Positions 1 through 9,448 of a stretch of DNA of 55,256 nt are shown here, one piece after another. This stretch comes from a virus. The stretch is taken from the IMG/VR virus record IMGVR_UViG_3300036398_002476, positions 1 through 55,256 of that record; one strand, 5' to 3'. Both the position numbers and the translations under genes were made by a program. Position 1 is the first letter of the stretch; every line of letters begins with the position of its first letter. Under the pieces are notes generated by a model. It saw nothing but the letters and a program-made list of their open reading frames with translations. It did not search any database and was not told the origin of the DNA.

Positions 1-179
1 TGAACAACAATCTTTCGTCCGGTTGGAATCGCTCCCGATGCACCACAAAAAGCAAAAGACCCATCATGTATCTTAACAATTTTATCAGATTTAATGTCTT
101 CAGCATTTTCAGTTTTTGTACTTGTATCACAACTAAATAACATAGTTGACATAATAATACTTAAAATAATTTTTTTCAT
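1..179 (-). CDS. Putative lipoprotein, N-terminal part (cut by window edge)
   Basis: An open frame starts at ATG 179 and runs off the left edge (59 codons seen). Residues 1-17 form a short signal peptide with a lipobox ending LFSC (Cys17), so the product is probably lipid-anchored. The mature part seen is hydrophilic and not recognised. A TATTTATA box of the phage-type promoter class lies upstream. Confidence 0.6.
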   Translation of the reverse strand, partial: MKKIILSIIMSTMLFSCDTSTKTENAEDIKSDKIVKIHDGSFAFCGASGAIPTGRKIVV

Positions 180-220
180 AATTTTTTAGTTTTTTATTTA
201 TAAATACACCGTTAAACAAA

Positions 221-244
221 AACCCCACCTTTTCAAGTGGGGTT
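221..244 (-). terminator. Intrinsic terminator of the 265-789 operon
   Basis: Stem AACCCCAC/GTGGGGTT with an 8-nt loop, followed on the minus strand by a T run. It lies just after the stop of the holin-like gene and before the lipoprotein gene, so it ends the two-component operon transcript. Confidence 0.85.
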
Positions 245-264
245 TTCAATATTAAGTTAACTTA

Positions 265-789
265 TTATACGTTTTCTTCACCTTCTTGTGTCGGTTCCTC
301 TGTTGGGTATTCCTCAACGATTGGTTCCTCATATACTTCAGGTTCAGTATAAACAACTGGTTCTTCAACAACCACAGGAGTTTCTTCTTTAACTTGTGTA
401 ACTACAACAACTGGTGGTTGTGGTGGTCTTGGTGTTATTGGGTATTCCACAGCACTTGATAGTGATGTTCCATCTTCCTCGTCAACCTTTTGAATTAACA
501 TCTTGTCTCTGTCTTCAGAGTTGAACCAGTAATCAACAACCTTATTAAGATTACCAACAAACGCTCCAAATAATATCAATAACATTTCTTTCCAACTTTC
601 TTCAATGGACACACCAAAAAATATTGCGGAGTTTATACCGGCAATGATAAAGAAGAATAAAAACAATACAATCATTGTTATCTTCCATCTGTTTGCCTGC
701 ATCTGTTGAAGCATGTAATAAAATCTATTTTTATCTTCAACCTTTACATACGGAGTTTCACCGAATAACATTCTTTTAAATCTACTCAT
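265..789 (-). CDS. Small membrane protein with acidic, proline-rich tail (holin-like)
   Basis: 174 aa. A basic N-terminus is followed by two predicted membrane segments (about residues 38-60 and 66-85), then the motif GAFVGNLNKVVDYWFNSEDR and a long P/V/E-rich cytoplasmic or periplasmic tail (about 115-174). Two closely spaced helices plus a charged tail is holin-like, but this is inference. It is the last gene of the minus-strand run behind the receiver protein, only 16 nt after the 806-1489 gene, so it may be an output of that signalling cluster. Confidence 0.65.
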   Translation of the reverse strand: MSRFKRMLFGETPYVKVEDKNRFYYMLQQMQANRWKITMIVLFLFFFIIAGINSAIFFGVSIEESWKEMLLILFGAFVGNLNKVVDYWFNSEDRDKMLIQKVDEEDGTSLSSAVEYPITPRPPQPPVVVVTQVKEETPVVVEEPVVYTEPEVYEEPIVEEYPTEEPTQEGEENV

Positions 790-805
790 TTTTTTATTTT
801 TTTAT

Positions 806-1489
806 TTATTTATCCTTGTTAGGACTTGCCCCATACTTCACCCCAAGTATTGTTCCCACGATACTGAAACTATTTGTTAATAGAATACCAAACATATTAC
901 TCCAAGTAGAGCCGATGATGTCTGTATCCATTCCTATTGACATAGAATAAACATATATACCAGTCGTAATAAATCCAACACCTATGATTACATAGAGAGC
1001 AACTCTAACAATATTATTAATCAACTCAAATTGAGTTTTCTTCTGTATTAAATCCAAATTGTTTTCCGCTTCGTTTTTAGCGTTTTCAGCAGTTATTCTT
1101 GCTTGTTCAGATTGTTTCATCGCCTCAACAAGTTCGGCACTAATCTTTTCGTTTTCTAATTTCCATTCAAGAAGTTCAGAGTTTTGACTCTCAATCTGAT
1201 TGTTTTGGTTCTCCATACCTGTTAAAGTATTTTGGAGTTCCTCAAGTATTCTTTGGTTTTCTTCGTTAAGTTCAGTCAAGTCTTTGTTCTGAACCTGAAC
1301 CTGTTTGGTCATCTCTAAACGTTTACGTCTAGTTGTCGTATCCTTTTCAATACAAGTTTTAAGATACTCTTTAAACTCTTGGTCATCTTCAGCATCTATT
1401 AATTTAGTAATGTTACCCTCAAGACCAATGTTCTTGGTCTTAAAGGTCTCCATTAATATCTTCTTTGTATTTTTATCTAAAACAATCAT
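806..1489 (-). CDS. Coiled-coil protein with C-terminal membrane helices
   Basis: 227 aa. Residues about 35-150 are an almost unbroken heptad-type, Q/E/N-rich coiled coil. Two hydrophobic segments follow (about 160-180 and 195-217) and a short basic tail. Its start overlaps the stop of the receiver gene (ATGA at 1486-1489), implying translational coupling with the response regulator. No enzyme motif is seen. It could be a membrane-tethered partner or effector of the two-component system. Confidence 0.65.
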   Translation of the reverse strand: MIVLDKNTKKILMETFKTKNIGLEGNITKLIDAEDDQEFKEYLKTCIEKDTTTRRKRLEMTKQVQVQNKDLTELNEENQRILEELQNTLTGMENQNNQIESQNSELLEWKLENEKISAELVEAMKQSEQARITAENAKNEAENNLDLIQKKTQFELINNIVRVALYVIIGVGFITTGIYVYSMSIGMDTDIIGSTWSNMFGILLTNSFSIVGTILGVKYGASPNKDK

Positions 1490-1917
1490 TTATAAACTTT
1501 GAAAGGGTTTGTTCTGTTCTTATATCCGTCGTAGTCTTTCTTAAACTCTTCAAGTCTTGGTTCAATGTCATCCGACTTGATAATCCAAAACTGAGCACCA
1601 GCCTGAACTGCCTTAGCCTGTTCTTCAGGTTCGTTACTTGAAGATATGATACCGATAACTACATGGTTACCATATTCAAAGTTAATCTTACGGATAAGTT
1701 CAATACCATCAAAGGATGAACCTATAATGTTTAAATCCACAAACACACATTCAGGTTTTTGTGATGTATCTTTTTGCCATCCAGCAAATAGTTTAGCAGC
1801 TTCATCCGAACTGTTCAAACTTCTTAATGACAATGTAATGTCAAGTAATGAACAAGAGTCCTCAAAAACTAGATGAAAAAGGTCTTCATCATCAACCAAT
1901 AAAATTGAATCAATCAT
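1486..1917 (-). CDS. Stand-alone response-regulator receiver domain
   Basis: 143 aa, the length of one CheY-like receiver. The acidic pair D9/D10 (LLVDDED), the phospho-acceptor D61 in VFVDLN, the conserved Ser run ISSSN (92-94) and Lys114 (IIKSD) are all present, so phosphotransfer should work. There is no DNA-binding or enzymatic output domain, so it should act by protein contact, as CheY/Spo0F-type proteins do. It lies just downstream of the kinases, separated only by a GIY-YIG gene, and overlaps the coiled-coil membrane gene. A receiver in a phage genome is unusual. Confidence 0.88.
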   Translation of the reverse strand: MIDSILLVDDEDLFHLVFEDSCSLLDITLSLRSLNSSDEAAKLFAGWQKDTSQKPECVFVDLNIIGSSFDGIELIRKINFEYGNHVVIGIISSSNEPEEQAKAVQAGAQFWIIKSDDIEPRLEEFKKDYDGYKNRTNPFKVYK

Positions 1918-1919
1918 TT

Positions 1920-2642
1920 TTACACATATTTAAAATTTATTTTATTTTTTTTTATTTTTTGTTTAAAATTTGAATACCCTATATTAACAGATAACGCAGC
2001 ATCTTTAAGAGTATCATAATAAATACCATTTTCAGTATTTAAAACTATTTTAGAATTTGGGTTATTACCTGAAGTTTTTTTACCTTTTTTTGAATTACTC
2101 ATTTTAATTTTAGATTCTTCTGTAAATTTAACCCCTTTATTCCAAGTTTGTCTTCCTTTTGAATTTTCCGACATTTTTTTCTTGCTCTCCTCACTCATTT
2201 TTTTTCCTAATCTATATTGTCGTATTTTTTCACAATGTTCTTTTGTTTTTTTAACACCTTTATTAGTAATACTTTGTTTTAACCTAGATTCGTCAGTTCT
2301 TTGTTTCCCTCTATTTCCATTACCTAACAAATACCTAGTATCTTCATTAATCACCCGATTCAAAGTCCCTTCACCTCCATCAGTCATATTAGATAAAATA
2401 CCAGTTTTATTATTTATTCTACCATATTTTTTTATTAGTTCTATCTCAATTTCACAAGCTTCATCCCATTCAATATTATTATGTAATATTTCAACTAAAA
2501 TTTCAGTTTTATTTTTAATTCTTTCCCATATTTCATTTCTTTCAGAGAACTTATTAGCCCGATAAAAATTTAAATCACTACCAATCCCAATATAAAAAGG
2601 TTCATTAGTGTCTTTTCTAATATGTTGGTAAACGTATGCCAC
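1920..2642 (-). CDS. GIY-YIG homing endonuclease with NUMOD repeats
   Basis: 240 aa. The GIY-YIG core is near the N-terminus (YVYQHI...PFYIGIG, then an Arg helix and the catalytic Glu region), followed by NUMOD3-type repeats rich in SEESKKKMSENSKG-like motifs (about 115-195) and a C-terminal NUMOD1-like helix. The start appears to be GTG at 2642, directly after the stop codon of the histidine kinase. It fills the space between kinase and receiver almost exactly (2 nt to the next start), as expected for a free-standing mobile endonuclease that entered an operon. Confidence 0.88.
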   Translation of the reverse strand: MAYVYQHIRKDTNEPFYIGIGSDLNFYRANKFSERNEIWERIKNKTEILVEILHNNIEWDEACEIEIELIKKYGRINNKTGILSNMTDGGEGTLNRVINEDTRYLLGNGNRGKQRTDESRLKQSITNKGVKKTKEHCEKIRQYRLGKKMSEESKKKMSENSKGRQTWNKGVKFTEESKIKMSNSKKGKKTSGNNPNSKIVLNTENGIYYDTLKDAALSVNIGYSNFKQKIKKNKINFKYV

Positions 2643-3971
2643 TTATTTTATTTTTATTTTCATTTTGGTTCCACCTTCAATTTTTTCACAACTCAATTTA
2701 AAACCATGTTCTTCTAATATCGCAACACATATATTCAACCCAAGACCCTTCTCTTCACCAGTGACATCAGCCTTCTTTGAGTATTTTGTTAAATGTTTTT
2801 CAAGTTGTTTTTGTGAGAATCCTTTACCGTTATCCTCAACTATTAAATATTCTTCTTCGTTGTATATCTTAACTTTTTTAACTTCACTATCGTTATATGA
2901 TAAACCATTCTTAATTAAGTTCTCAACCGCATTACAGAATAAAGTCTCATTCACTTCCATATCACCCAAGTCAGATATCTCAACCTGTGAACTATATGAA
3001 TTTGGTGAAATGTATTTCCAAATCAAATCTTTAAGATTAACCACAGATTTATTTAACACAACATTTTGTTTAACAAGATTGGTAAACTCATAAACACTCT
3101 TATAAACTTTTTGCGTATGGTTTAATCCTTCTTTAACCATCTTAAGTGCCCCTTCAATCTTTAATCTTTGGATGTCCTCAACGGTTAATCTTTTTTCTAA
3201 TGATGTAATACCTCTTGGCATGTATGTGTTAATACCTGAGTGCATGTCATGTCTAATGATTCTTGCAGCGTGTTCCAAGTAACTATTCTTCTTAGCAATA
3301 TCACTAATCTGTTGTTCAATCTCAACATCCTGTACTTGTATTCTCTTTCTTTGTAAGACAACCGCCAATATTAAAACAAACAGTATAACAACACCTAAAG
3401 CACCATAAAGGTATTTCTTCAAGGTCTCTCTTTGTTTTTCCAAATCAGTTTTTTCAGTCATCAAATTTCCATTCTCATCCATTAAGTCATCAGTCTCCAA
3501 AGTCAAACCGATGATATTCTTTTCTTTACTTAACGAAGTAATGGTATTTTCTTTTGATTTTATAAGTTCTTCATTTCTTATAGCTTGAGCTAATAATAAA
3601 TCTCGTTCTGCGGTAAGTTTATTAATCTTGTTATCAATTTGAACTAATACATTTTTTAAATCTTCTTTAGGTAAATCAGTATACGATTTTGGTAAGTCAG
3701 TTAAAAACTGTAAGTCTTCAGCAATACTTGCTAAATCACTTTCAGACAATTTAGTTTCATCAACTGGTTCAGGTTCAGGTGGAATCCAAGTTGTAACGAT
3801 TTCTTGTATATCCATAGCCGCAACTTGACTAGTATCACCATCAATCTGTAAATTATCGTTAGACCATGAAACGTCAATTCCGTCAACTAATGTATCGTTG
3901 TAATTCAAATTTTGTGAGTGTAAACCTGTCGATACGAGTGTTACTAAAATCAATAATATTATCTTTTTCAT
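2643..3971 (-). CDS. Membrane histidine kinase with periplasmic coiled coil
   Basis: 442 aa. Signal peptide 1-20 (ending HSQ), extracytoplasmic region with coiled coil (about 95-185), membrane helix about 189-206, a short linker coiled coil, then a transmitter. H241 in RHDMHSGIN is the likely phospho-His. The HATPase region has the N box (NAVENLIKNG, about 347-356), G1 VEDNGKG (378-384) and G2 EKGLGLNI (407-414). From the H box on it is closely similar to the kinase at 4585-5856, so the two are paralogues with different sensor parts. It is coupled to the 3971-4588 gene by a 1-nt overlap. The likely target is the receiver at 1486-1917. Confidence 0.88.
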   Translation of the reverse strand: MKKIILLILVTLVSTGLHSQNLNYNDTLVDGIDVSWSNDNLQIDGDTSQVAAMDIQEIVTTWIPPEPEPVDETKLSESDLASIAEDLQFLTDLPKSYTDLPKEDLKNVLVQIDNKINKLTAERDLLLAQAIRNEELIKSKENTITSLSKEKNIIGLTLETDDLMDENGNLMTEKTDLEKQRETLKKYLYGALGVVILFVLILAVVLQRKRIQVQDVEIEQQISDIAKKNSYLEHAARIIRHDMHSGINTYMPRGITSLEKRLTVEDIQRLKIEGALKMVKEGLNHTQKVYKSVYEFTNLVKQNVVLNKSVVNLKDLIWKYISPNSYSSQVEISDLGDMEVNETLFCNAVENLIKNGLSYNDSEVKKVKIYNEEEYLIVEDNGKGFSQKQLEKHLTKYSKKADVTGEEKGLGLNICVAILEEHGFKLSCEKIEGGTKMKIKIK

Positions 3972-4588
3972 TACTTTTTTAATTCTTCTTTTAATAAACT
4001 TTTATTTTTCCAAATCCATGATTCATATCTTCGAGTTATACCATTAAAATCAAGAAACTTTAAATTGTGAAAATAATTTGTTGCTGGTGCGAACTGCATA
4101 TCAAACTCTTCTCTGAATTTTTTATATTCTTCATACTCACTTTTAGTCATTTTTTCAAAAACAAGAATTTTTCCGTATTCATGAGTGTAAAGATTGTAAT
4201 CATCTAAATTCACAAAATATAACTTGTTGTATGGGGGTATAGTGTATATGAACGCTCCATTTGTAGCGTATTCCCAAAGAGTCATATTCAATTCATCAGC
4301 CCATTTATATGTCGTATCTGCTACATATTTGATACTATCTAACATGTTAGGTATATTTTCAACAATGTTATTTAAACTATCTATCTTATTATTTAAGGAT
4401 GTGATTTTTTTACCTTGTTCTCTAATAATCCTTCTTTGTGTTTCAATTGCTTTATTAATATCAACAGATTGTTTAACAGATAGGATAACAACAGAGTCAC
4501 CTCTATAGATTGTTTGAATTGGGTATTTAATTTGACTAAACCCAAACAAAGAAATTGTTAAGAAAATAAAAGTTAGTAATGTTTTCAT
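3971..4588 (-). CDS. Secreted coiled-coil protein between the two kinases
   Basis: 205 aa. A signal peptide ends in FGFSQ (residue 19), typical of Bacteroidota. A coiled coil follows (about 40-90, with KITSLNNKIDSLNNIVENI) and then an aromatic-rich C-terminal region. It overlaps both neighbours by 1-4 nt (ATGA with the upstream kinase), so it should be made with the kinases. Its periplasmic location and coiled coil fit a ligand-binding or sensor-partner role for the kinase at 2643-3971; that is inference. Confidence 0.65.
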   Translation of the reverse strand: MKTLLTFIFLTISLFGFSQIKYPIQTIYRGDSVVILSVKQSVDINKAIETQRRIIREQGKKITSLNNKIDSLNNIVENIPNMLDSIKYVADTTYKWADELNMTLWEYATNGAFIYTIPPYNKLYFVNLDDYNLYTHEYGKILVFEKMTKSEYEEYKKFREEFDMQFAPATNYFHNLKFLDFNGITRRYESWIWKNKSLLKEELKK

Positions 4589-5856
4589 TTAAATTTGATT
4601 TTCATTTTAGTTCCTGTTTCATTTTTTTCACAGGTTATTTTAAATCCGTGTTCTTCTAAAATGGCAACACAGATATTCAATCCTAAACCAGTACCCGATT
4701 CTTTTTGACCTTCTTTTCTGGTGTATGGTTTTGATAAATAATTAAAATCTTCTTGGGTAATACCTCTACCATTATCCTGTATGAATATCATATCACCTTC
4801 AGAGTATATCTTAACAAACTTGGTATCTGAATCATTATATTTTAAACCATTCCTAATTAGGTTATCCAATGCTGTACAAAACAATGGTTCATTAACTTCA
4901 ATCGTTGGTAGGTTATCATCCAACATAACCTGACTAATGTATGCCGTCGAGGACAAATAGTCCTTGAGAATGTCCTTGATGTTAAATTCAGTTTTATTAA
5001 GAACAACATCTTTCTTTACCAGATTGGTAAATTCATAAACACCTTTATAAACTTTCTGTGAATGCTTAAGTCCTTCCTTAATCATTTTAAGTGGTGCCTC
5101 AATTTTAAGTTTAACAATATCTTCTTGAGTTAATCTTCTCTCCAACGAGTTAACACCTCTTGGTATATAGGTATTAATACCTGAATGCATATCGTGTCTC
5201 AATATCTTAGCAGCATGTTCCAAGTATGTATTCTTTCTTTCAATCTCTTTCTTCTGTTCGTAAGAATTCGTGATATCAATAGCGATTTTCATAACACGAT
5301 AAATCTTACCATCAGTATCAAAAATAGGATTGTAGGTCGCTTGTAAATAAACTAAAGACCCATCTTTTTTAACTCTAACAATTTCCCCTGAAAATAATAC
5401 ACCACTTCTTAATTTTTCCCAAAAAAGACAATAATCCTCACTTTTCTCATAATCATCTTCCACAAAAATTCTGTGATGTTTTCCAACTATTTCATCCTGT
5501 GATGGATATCCCATAGTTTTTATAAACAAATCATTGGCAAAAATAATATTACCTTCTAAATCAAATTCAATAACCGCATTAGATTTATTGATAGCGGTCA
5601 TTCTATTAGTAAGTTCATTTTCTAATTTAATTAACTTATCTACAGATTCTTTAGATATTGAATTTTTATTAGATTTGATAAAGTCTTTAATCATTAATAT
5701 TGATATAGGAATTAACAAAATAAAACAAATGTATTCAATACCACGTGTAACTCTTGTTGATTCCTGTATTTCAAGTAAAACAGATGTTTTAACCAAAAAG
5801 AATACAGACATTATTAAAATAGAAAAAAGTAAATAGATTTTTGTATTTTTCGTCAT
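4585..5856 (-). CDS. PAS-domain histidine kinase, membrane-bound
   Basis: 423 aa. Two membrane helices (about 7-25 and 41-59) with a very short external loop, a PAS/PAC domain (about 85-197, including NPIFDTDGKIYRVMKIAID), then the transmitter: H221 in RHDMHSGIN, N box DNLIRNG, G1 IQDNGRG, G2 GTGLGLNI. The transmitter is a paralogue of that in 2643-3971. The sensor is an intracellular PAS rather than a periplasmic domain, so the pair could read two signals into one receiver. A TATTTATG box lies exactly 4 nt before the ATG. Confidence 0.9.
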   Translation of the reverse strand: MTKNTKIYLLFSILIMSVFFLVKTSVLLEIQESTRVTRGIEYICFILLIPISILMIKDFIKSNKNSISKESVDKLIKLENELTNRMTAINKSNAVIEFDLEGNIIFANDLFIKTMGYPSQDEIVGKHHRIFVEDDYEKSEDYCLFWEKLRSGVLFSGEIVRVKKDGSLVYLQATYNPIFDTDGKIYRVMKIAIDITNSYEQKKEIERKNTYLEHAAKILRHDMHSGINTYIPRGVNSLERRLTQEDIVKLKIEAPLKMIKEGLKHSQKVYKGVYEFTNLVKKDVVLNKTEFNIKDILKDYLSSTAYISQVMLDDNLPTIEVNEPLFCTALDNLIRNGLKYNDSDTKFVKIYSEGDMIFIQDNGRGITQEDFNYLSKPYTRKEGQKESGTGLGLNICVAILEEHGFKITCEKNETGTKMKIKFK

Positions 5857-5860
5857 ATTT

Positions 5861-5868
5861 CATAAATA
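5861..5868 (-). promoter_or_regulatory. TATTTATG box, putative phage-type promoter
   Basis: Sense-strand TATTTATG with 4 nt to the ATG of the PAS kinase (5856). It sits between the kinase and the dnaK terminator, so the kinase operon needs its own promoter here. Confidence 0.5.
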
Positions 5869-5885
5869 CCTTTATTAAATAAAAA

Positions 5886-5906
5886 AACCCCTCAAAGTGA
5901 GGGGTT
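5886..5906 (-). terminator. Intrinsic terminator after dnaK
   Basis: Stem AACCCCTC/GAGGGGTT with a short loop and T run on the minus strand, between dnaK and the kinase operon. Confidence 0.85.
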
Positions 5907-5927
5907 TTAACATTAGTTGGTTATGAA

Positions 5928-7799
5928 CTACTTACCAACTTCTTCAAAATCTACATCAGATACTTCAGAATCATCAGTCATGGTTTCATTCATATCAGAC
6001 GATTGACTATAAAGATTTGCGGTAATCCCTTGAAACACGTTATTAATGTTCTCAATTCCTTCCTTAATCTTCTCAATGTCCTTTGATGAATGAGCAGATT
6101 TCAATTCTTCAAGAGCAGTTGTTACCTCTGACTTTTGTTCTTCCGTGATTTTATCTTCAATATCTTTTAAAGACTTTTCCACTTGGAAGATTGTTGTGTC
6201 AGCTTGGTTGATAACCTCAGCATCTTCTTTTGCTTTCTTATCTGATTCAGCGTTCATCTCCGCCTCTTGTCTCATCTTTTCAATCTCTTCTTTCGAAAGT
6301 CCTGATGATGATTCAATGCGGATATTTTGTTGTTTGTTAGTTCCTTTGTCTAATGCCGATACATTGATGATACCATTAGCATCAATATCAAATGTTACCT
6401 CAACCTGTGGAATACCTCTTTGTGCCGGTGGGATACCATCCAAGTGGAAACGTCCAATACTTCGGTTGTCTTTAGCCATCGCTCTCTCACCTTGTAATAC
6501 ATGGATTTCAACGGTAGGTTGGTTATCAACCGCAGTTGAGAATACCTGTGACTTCTTAGTCGGGATAGTCGTGTTAGCCTCAATTAACTTTGTGAATACT
6601 CCACCCATAGTTTCAATACCAAGTGATAGTGGTGTTACATCTAATAACAATACATCTTTAACATCACCTGCTAATACACCTGCCTGAATTGCTGCTCCAA
6701 GAGCAACAACCTCATCAGGGTTAACACCCTTTGATGGTTCCTTACCGAAGAACTTCTTAACTGCTTCCTGAATTGCCGGAATACGTGTTGTTCCTCCAAC
6801 CAAAATGATTTCGTCAATATCACTTGTCTTAATTCCTGCGTTCTTCAATGCCGACTTACAAGGAGCAATAGTTCTTTCAACCAAACTATCAACAAGTTGT
6901 TCAAACTTAGCCTTAGTTAAAGTTCTTACCAAGTGTTTCGGTATACCATCAACAGGCATAATATATGGTAAGTTAATCTCCGTAGATGGTGAAGAAGATA
7001 ATTCAATCTTCGCCTTCTCAGCTCCTTCACGAAGACGTTGAAGAGCCATAGCATCTTTGGTCAAGTCAATTCCGTTTTCATCTTTGAACTCTGTAACCAA
7101 CCAGTCAATGATTGCTTGGTCAAAGTCATCACCACCAAGGTGTGTATCACCATCAGTAGACAATACTTCAAACACACCATCACCAAGTTCCAACACAGAT
7201 ACGTCATGTGTTCCACCACCACAGTCAAACACAACAATCTTCATATCTTTAGATTGTTTGTCCAATCCGTAAGCAAGTGCTGCCGCAGTTGGTTCGTTAA
7301 CAATTCTCATCACCTTCAATCCCGCAATCTCACCAGCTTCTTTTGTAGCTTGACGTTGAGCATCGTTGAAGTATGCCGGTACGGTGATAACCGCTTCAGT
7401 AACTTCACTTCCCAAATAGTCCTCAGCAGTTTGTTTCATCTTTTGAAGAACCATTGCGGAAATTTCTTGTGGTGAATACTTTCTATCCTCAATCTCAACA
7501 CGAGGAGTTCCACCATCACCCTTAACCACTTTATAAGGTACACGTTTAACCTCACCCTTACTTTCATCAAAACTTGTTCCCATGAAACGTTTGATAGATG
7601 AGATAGTCTTATCAGGATTAGTAACCGCCTGACGTTTAGCCGGGTCGCCAACCTTTCTCTCACCACCATTTAAGAAACCCACAATTGAAGGGGTGGTTCT
7701 TTTTCCTTCACTGTTTGTAATTACAACTGGTTCGTTACCTTCCATTACGGCAACACATGAATTAGTTGTTCCAAGGTCAATACCTATAATTTTTCCCAT
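5928..7799 (-). CDS. dnaK: Hsp70 chaperone DnaK, full length
   Basis: 623 aa, within the bacterial DnaK size range. The N-terminal ATPase begins [18 protein letters not shown], with the phosphate-2 region [20 protein letters not shown] and adenosine motif [13 protein letters not shown]. The substrate domain ([20 protein letters not shown]) and helical lid follow, ending in an acidic tail (about residues 605-623). It looks intact. DnaJ and GrpE are not in the window, so host co-chaperones may be used. It has its own terminator and is separated from the kinases. A full DnaK is rare in phages and may assist virion assembly or blunt the host stress response. Confidence 0.97.
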   Translation of the reverse strand: MGKIIGIDLGTTNSCVAVMEGNEPVVITNSEGKRTTPSIVGFLNGGERKVGDPAKRQAVTNPDKTISSIKRFMGTSFDESKGEVKRVPYKVVKGDGGTPRVEIEDRKYSPQEISAMVLQKMKQTAEDYLGSEVTEAVITVPAYFNDAQRQATKEAGEIAGLKVMRIVNEPTAAALAYGLDKQSKDMKIVVFDCGGGTHDVSVLELGDGVFEVLSTDGDTHLGGDDFDQAIIDWLVTEFKDENGIDLTKDAMALQRLREGAEKAKIELSSSPSTEINLPYIMPVDGIPKHLVRTLTKAKFEQLVDSLVERTIAPCKSALKNAGIKTSDIDEIILVGGTTRIPAIQEAVKKFFGKEPSKGVNPDEVVALGAAIQAGVLAGDVKDVLLLDVTPLSLGIETMGGVFTKLIEANTTIPTKKSQVFSTAVDNQPTVEIHVLQGERAMAKDNRSIGRFHLDGIPPAQRGIPQVEVTFDIDANGIINVSALDKGTNKQQNIRIESSSGLSKEEIEKMRQEAEMNAESDKKAKEDAEVINQADTTIFQVEKSLKDIEDKITEEQKSEVTTALEELKSAHSSKDIEKIKEGIENINNVFQGITANLYSQSSDMNETMTDDSEVSDVDFEEVGK

Positions 7800-7901
7800 A
7801 GTTTAATTTAATTTTGTTTAATAATATTGATTATTTTTTATGGAGTCAAGTCCGACCCCCATTATTAAACAATGTACCAAAGAAAAAAGTATGACAAATT
7901 G

Positions 7902-9056
7902 TCACTGAAATAACGTTCTTGTTTCAAGATAGTTTTGGTATATGTCAGCAATTTCAGTTGCGCTGAGAGCTCTATCATAAACCAATACAACTGCCATACC
8001 ACCAAAATAGTTTTCAGTAACTGATTTTGCACCAGCAAGCTGTCCAATAACCCATCCTTCACCAATATCCGAGTTCCATGATTCAACTAAATAACTTTCT
8101 TCATTTGTTTCTTCAAGACTATCATTATAATAAAAACTAGTTGTCGTTGTTCCACCACTATTGGTTTCAAAAACATATGAGAATTGAGCCCAAACACCTG
8201 AAGTGTAATTGGTAGCACCTTGTCTAGTTTTTAAACCATCGGTAGTATCACGAACCGTGAAATAAAAAGTTATTGAAAACTTATCATCGTAAATACCAAC
8301 ATAGTTTGAACGATTATTTGACCTAACTGAAAATACTGAATGAGTTCTAGTATCAGCAACTGCTGCCGGTGAACCCCAAAATATTACAGTAAAATCTTGT
8401 CCTAAGTTTTCCTGTTTTGATGACGTAAAGTATTCAGTTGGGGAACCATCATCTATAAAATCAAAAAATAAACTGTTGTCAAAATGTTGGATTATTCTTG
8501 AATTACCTGAAAATCCACTCATAGTAGACATTCCGAAATCATACCACGTTGGGTTTGTCCATGGATAGGATGCAACAAACCCAGAATCGACACCAAAAGT
8601 TAATCCTGATGTTGGTATATTAGGATAATTCATATTAACACAGACCATTTCACCTAGACCACCTCTAGTATAACCATCATCTTTAAACCAATTCAATGCA
8701 TCCGGTAATGAACCAAAAGTAGGAAAACCTGCGGTTACATTATTAACAAAGTTTATAACATCTGATTGGTTGTCATATTGAACACATCTATATTTGTCAT
8801 TGGCATTACCTGTATTACCAATTGTTGTTCCTGTATAATAAATGGTGTAGGTCGCTTCATCTATTGTACGAGCATCAACCCCCTGATACCATCCAGTACC
8901 TGAAGAAGGTCCGTAAGGTCTATTAACATCAATACCAAAATACCATGTATTAATGTTTAAATAATTTGAGTCGTAATTAAAGGTATTTGGAAACCCTTGT
9001 GTGGTATAATCTATTTTAATTTTGTTTGGAGTAATACTATTATATATGATAGCCAT
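7902..9056 (-). CDS. LamG/concanavalin-like structural protein (possible fibre or decoration protein)
   Basis: 384 aa, no signal peptide. The C-terminal half (about 155-380) has a concanavalin/LamG-like pattern: FTVIFWGSPAAV, GVWAQFSYVFETNSGG, then GGMAVVLVYDRALSATEIAD, the end signature of LamG domains. The N-terminal part is Gly/Tyr/Thr-rich, as in phage fibres. Glycan-binding adhesin or head decoration is the likeliest role. There is a gap of about 100 nt before dnaK. Confidence 0.65.
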   Translation of the reverse strand: MAIIYNSITPNKIKIDYTTQGFPNTFNYDSNYLNINTWYFGIDVNRPYGPSSGTGWYQGVDARTIDEATYTIYYTGTTIGNTGNANDKYRCVQYDNQSDVINFVNNVTAGFPTFGSLPDALNWFKDDGYTRGGLGEMVCVNMNYPNIPTSGLTFGVDSGFVASYPWTNPTWYDFGMSTMSGFSGNSRIIQHFDNSLFFDFIDDGSPTEYFTSSKQENLGQDFTVIFWGSPAAVADTRTHSVFSVRSNNRSNYVGIYDDKFSITFYFTVRDTTDGLKTRQGATNYTSGVWAQFSYVFETNSGGTTTTSFYYNDSLEETNEESYLVESWNSDIGEGWVIGQLAGAKSVTENYFGGMAVVLVYDRALSATEIADIYQNYLETRTLFQ

Positions 9057-9067
9057 ACTAATAAGTA

Positions 9068-9448
9068 TTACACAACAGATTTAATTTTGTCATATAAAGT
9101 GGAAACCTCAGGATGATTGTATTCAATCCATTTGATTAACTGTTCATGCCATCTACCCTCACCAAATAAACCATCAAGTTTTTCTTTAATAAAATCCTCA
9201 ATAAATATTTTAGGAACAGTATTATCATAATGATGTCTTATACGTATCTTAAAAAGATTTTCGTAACTTTCCGCGTCATAAAATAAAACCGAATCAATTT
9301 CATTTATATCATCCACATCATTCAAATCACTATGATAATAACCATCAACATACTCAACATTAATATGTTCAGGCATCATATCCTCAATAACATTATAAAT
9401 CATGTTCTGAAGTTTCTGATATTGATGTGGTGTTAATTTATATTTCAT
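9068..9448 (-). CDS. Conserved small phage protein, function unknown
   Basis: 126 aa, acidic, starts MKYKLTPHQYQKLQNMIYN, a pattern loosely like the (T/S)-E-Q leaders of neighbouring genes. No domain recognised. The start overlaps the stop of the metallopeptidase-like gene upstream by 4 nt, so the two are probably co-translated. Confidence 0.5.
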   Translation of the reverse strand: MKYKLTPHQYQKLQNMIYNVIEDMMPEHINVEYVDGYYHSDLNDVDDINEIDSVLFYDAESYENLFKIRIRHHYDNTVPKIFIEDFIKEKLDGLFGEGRWHEQLIKWIEYNHPEVSTLYDKIKSVV

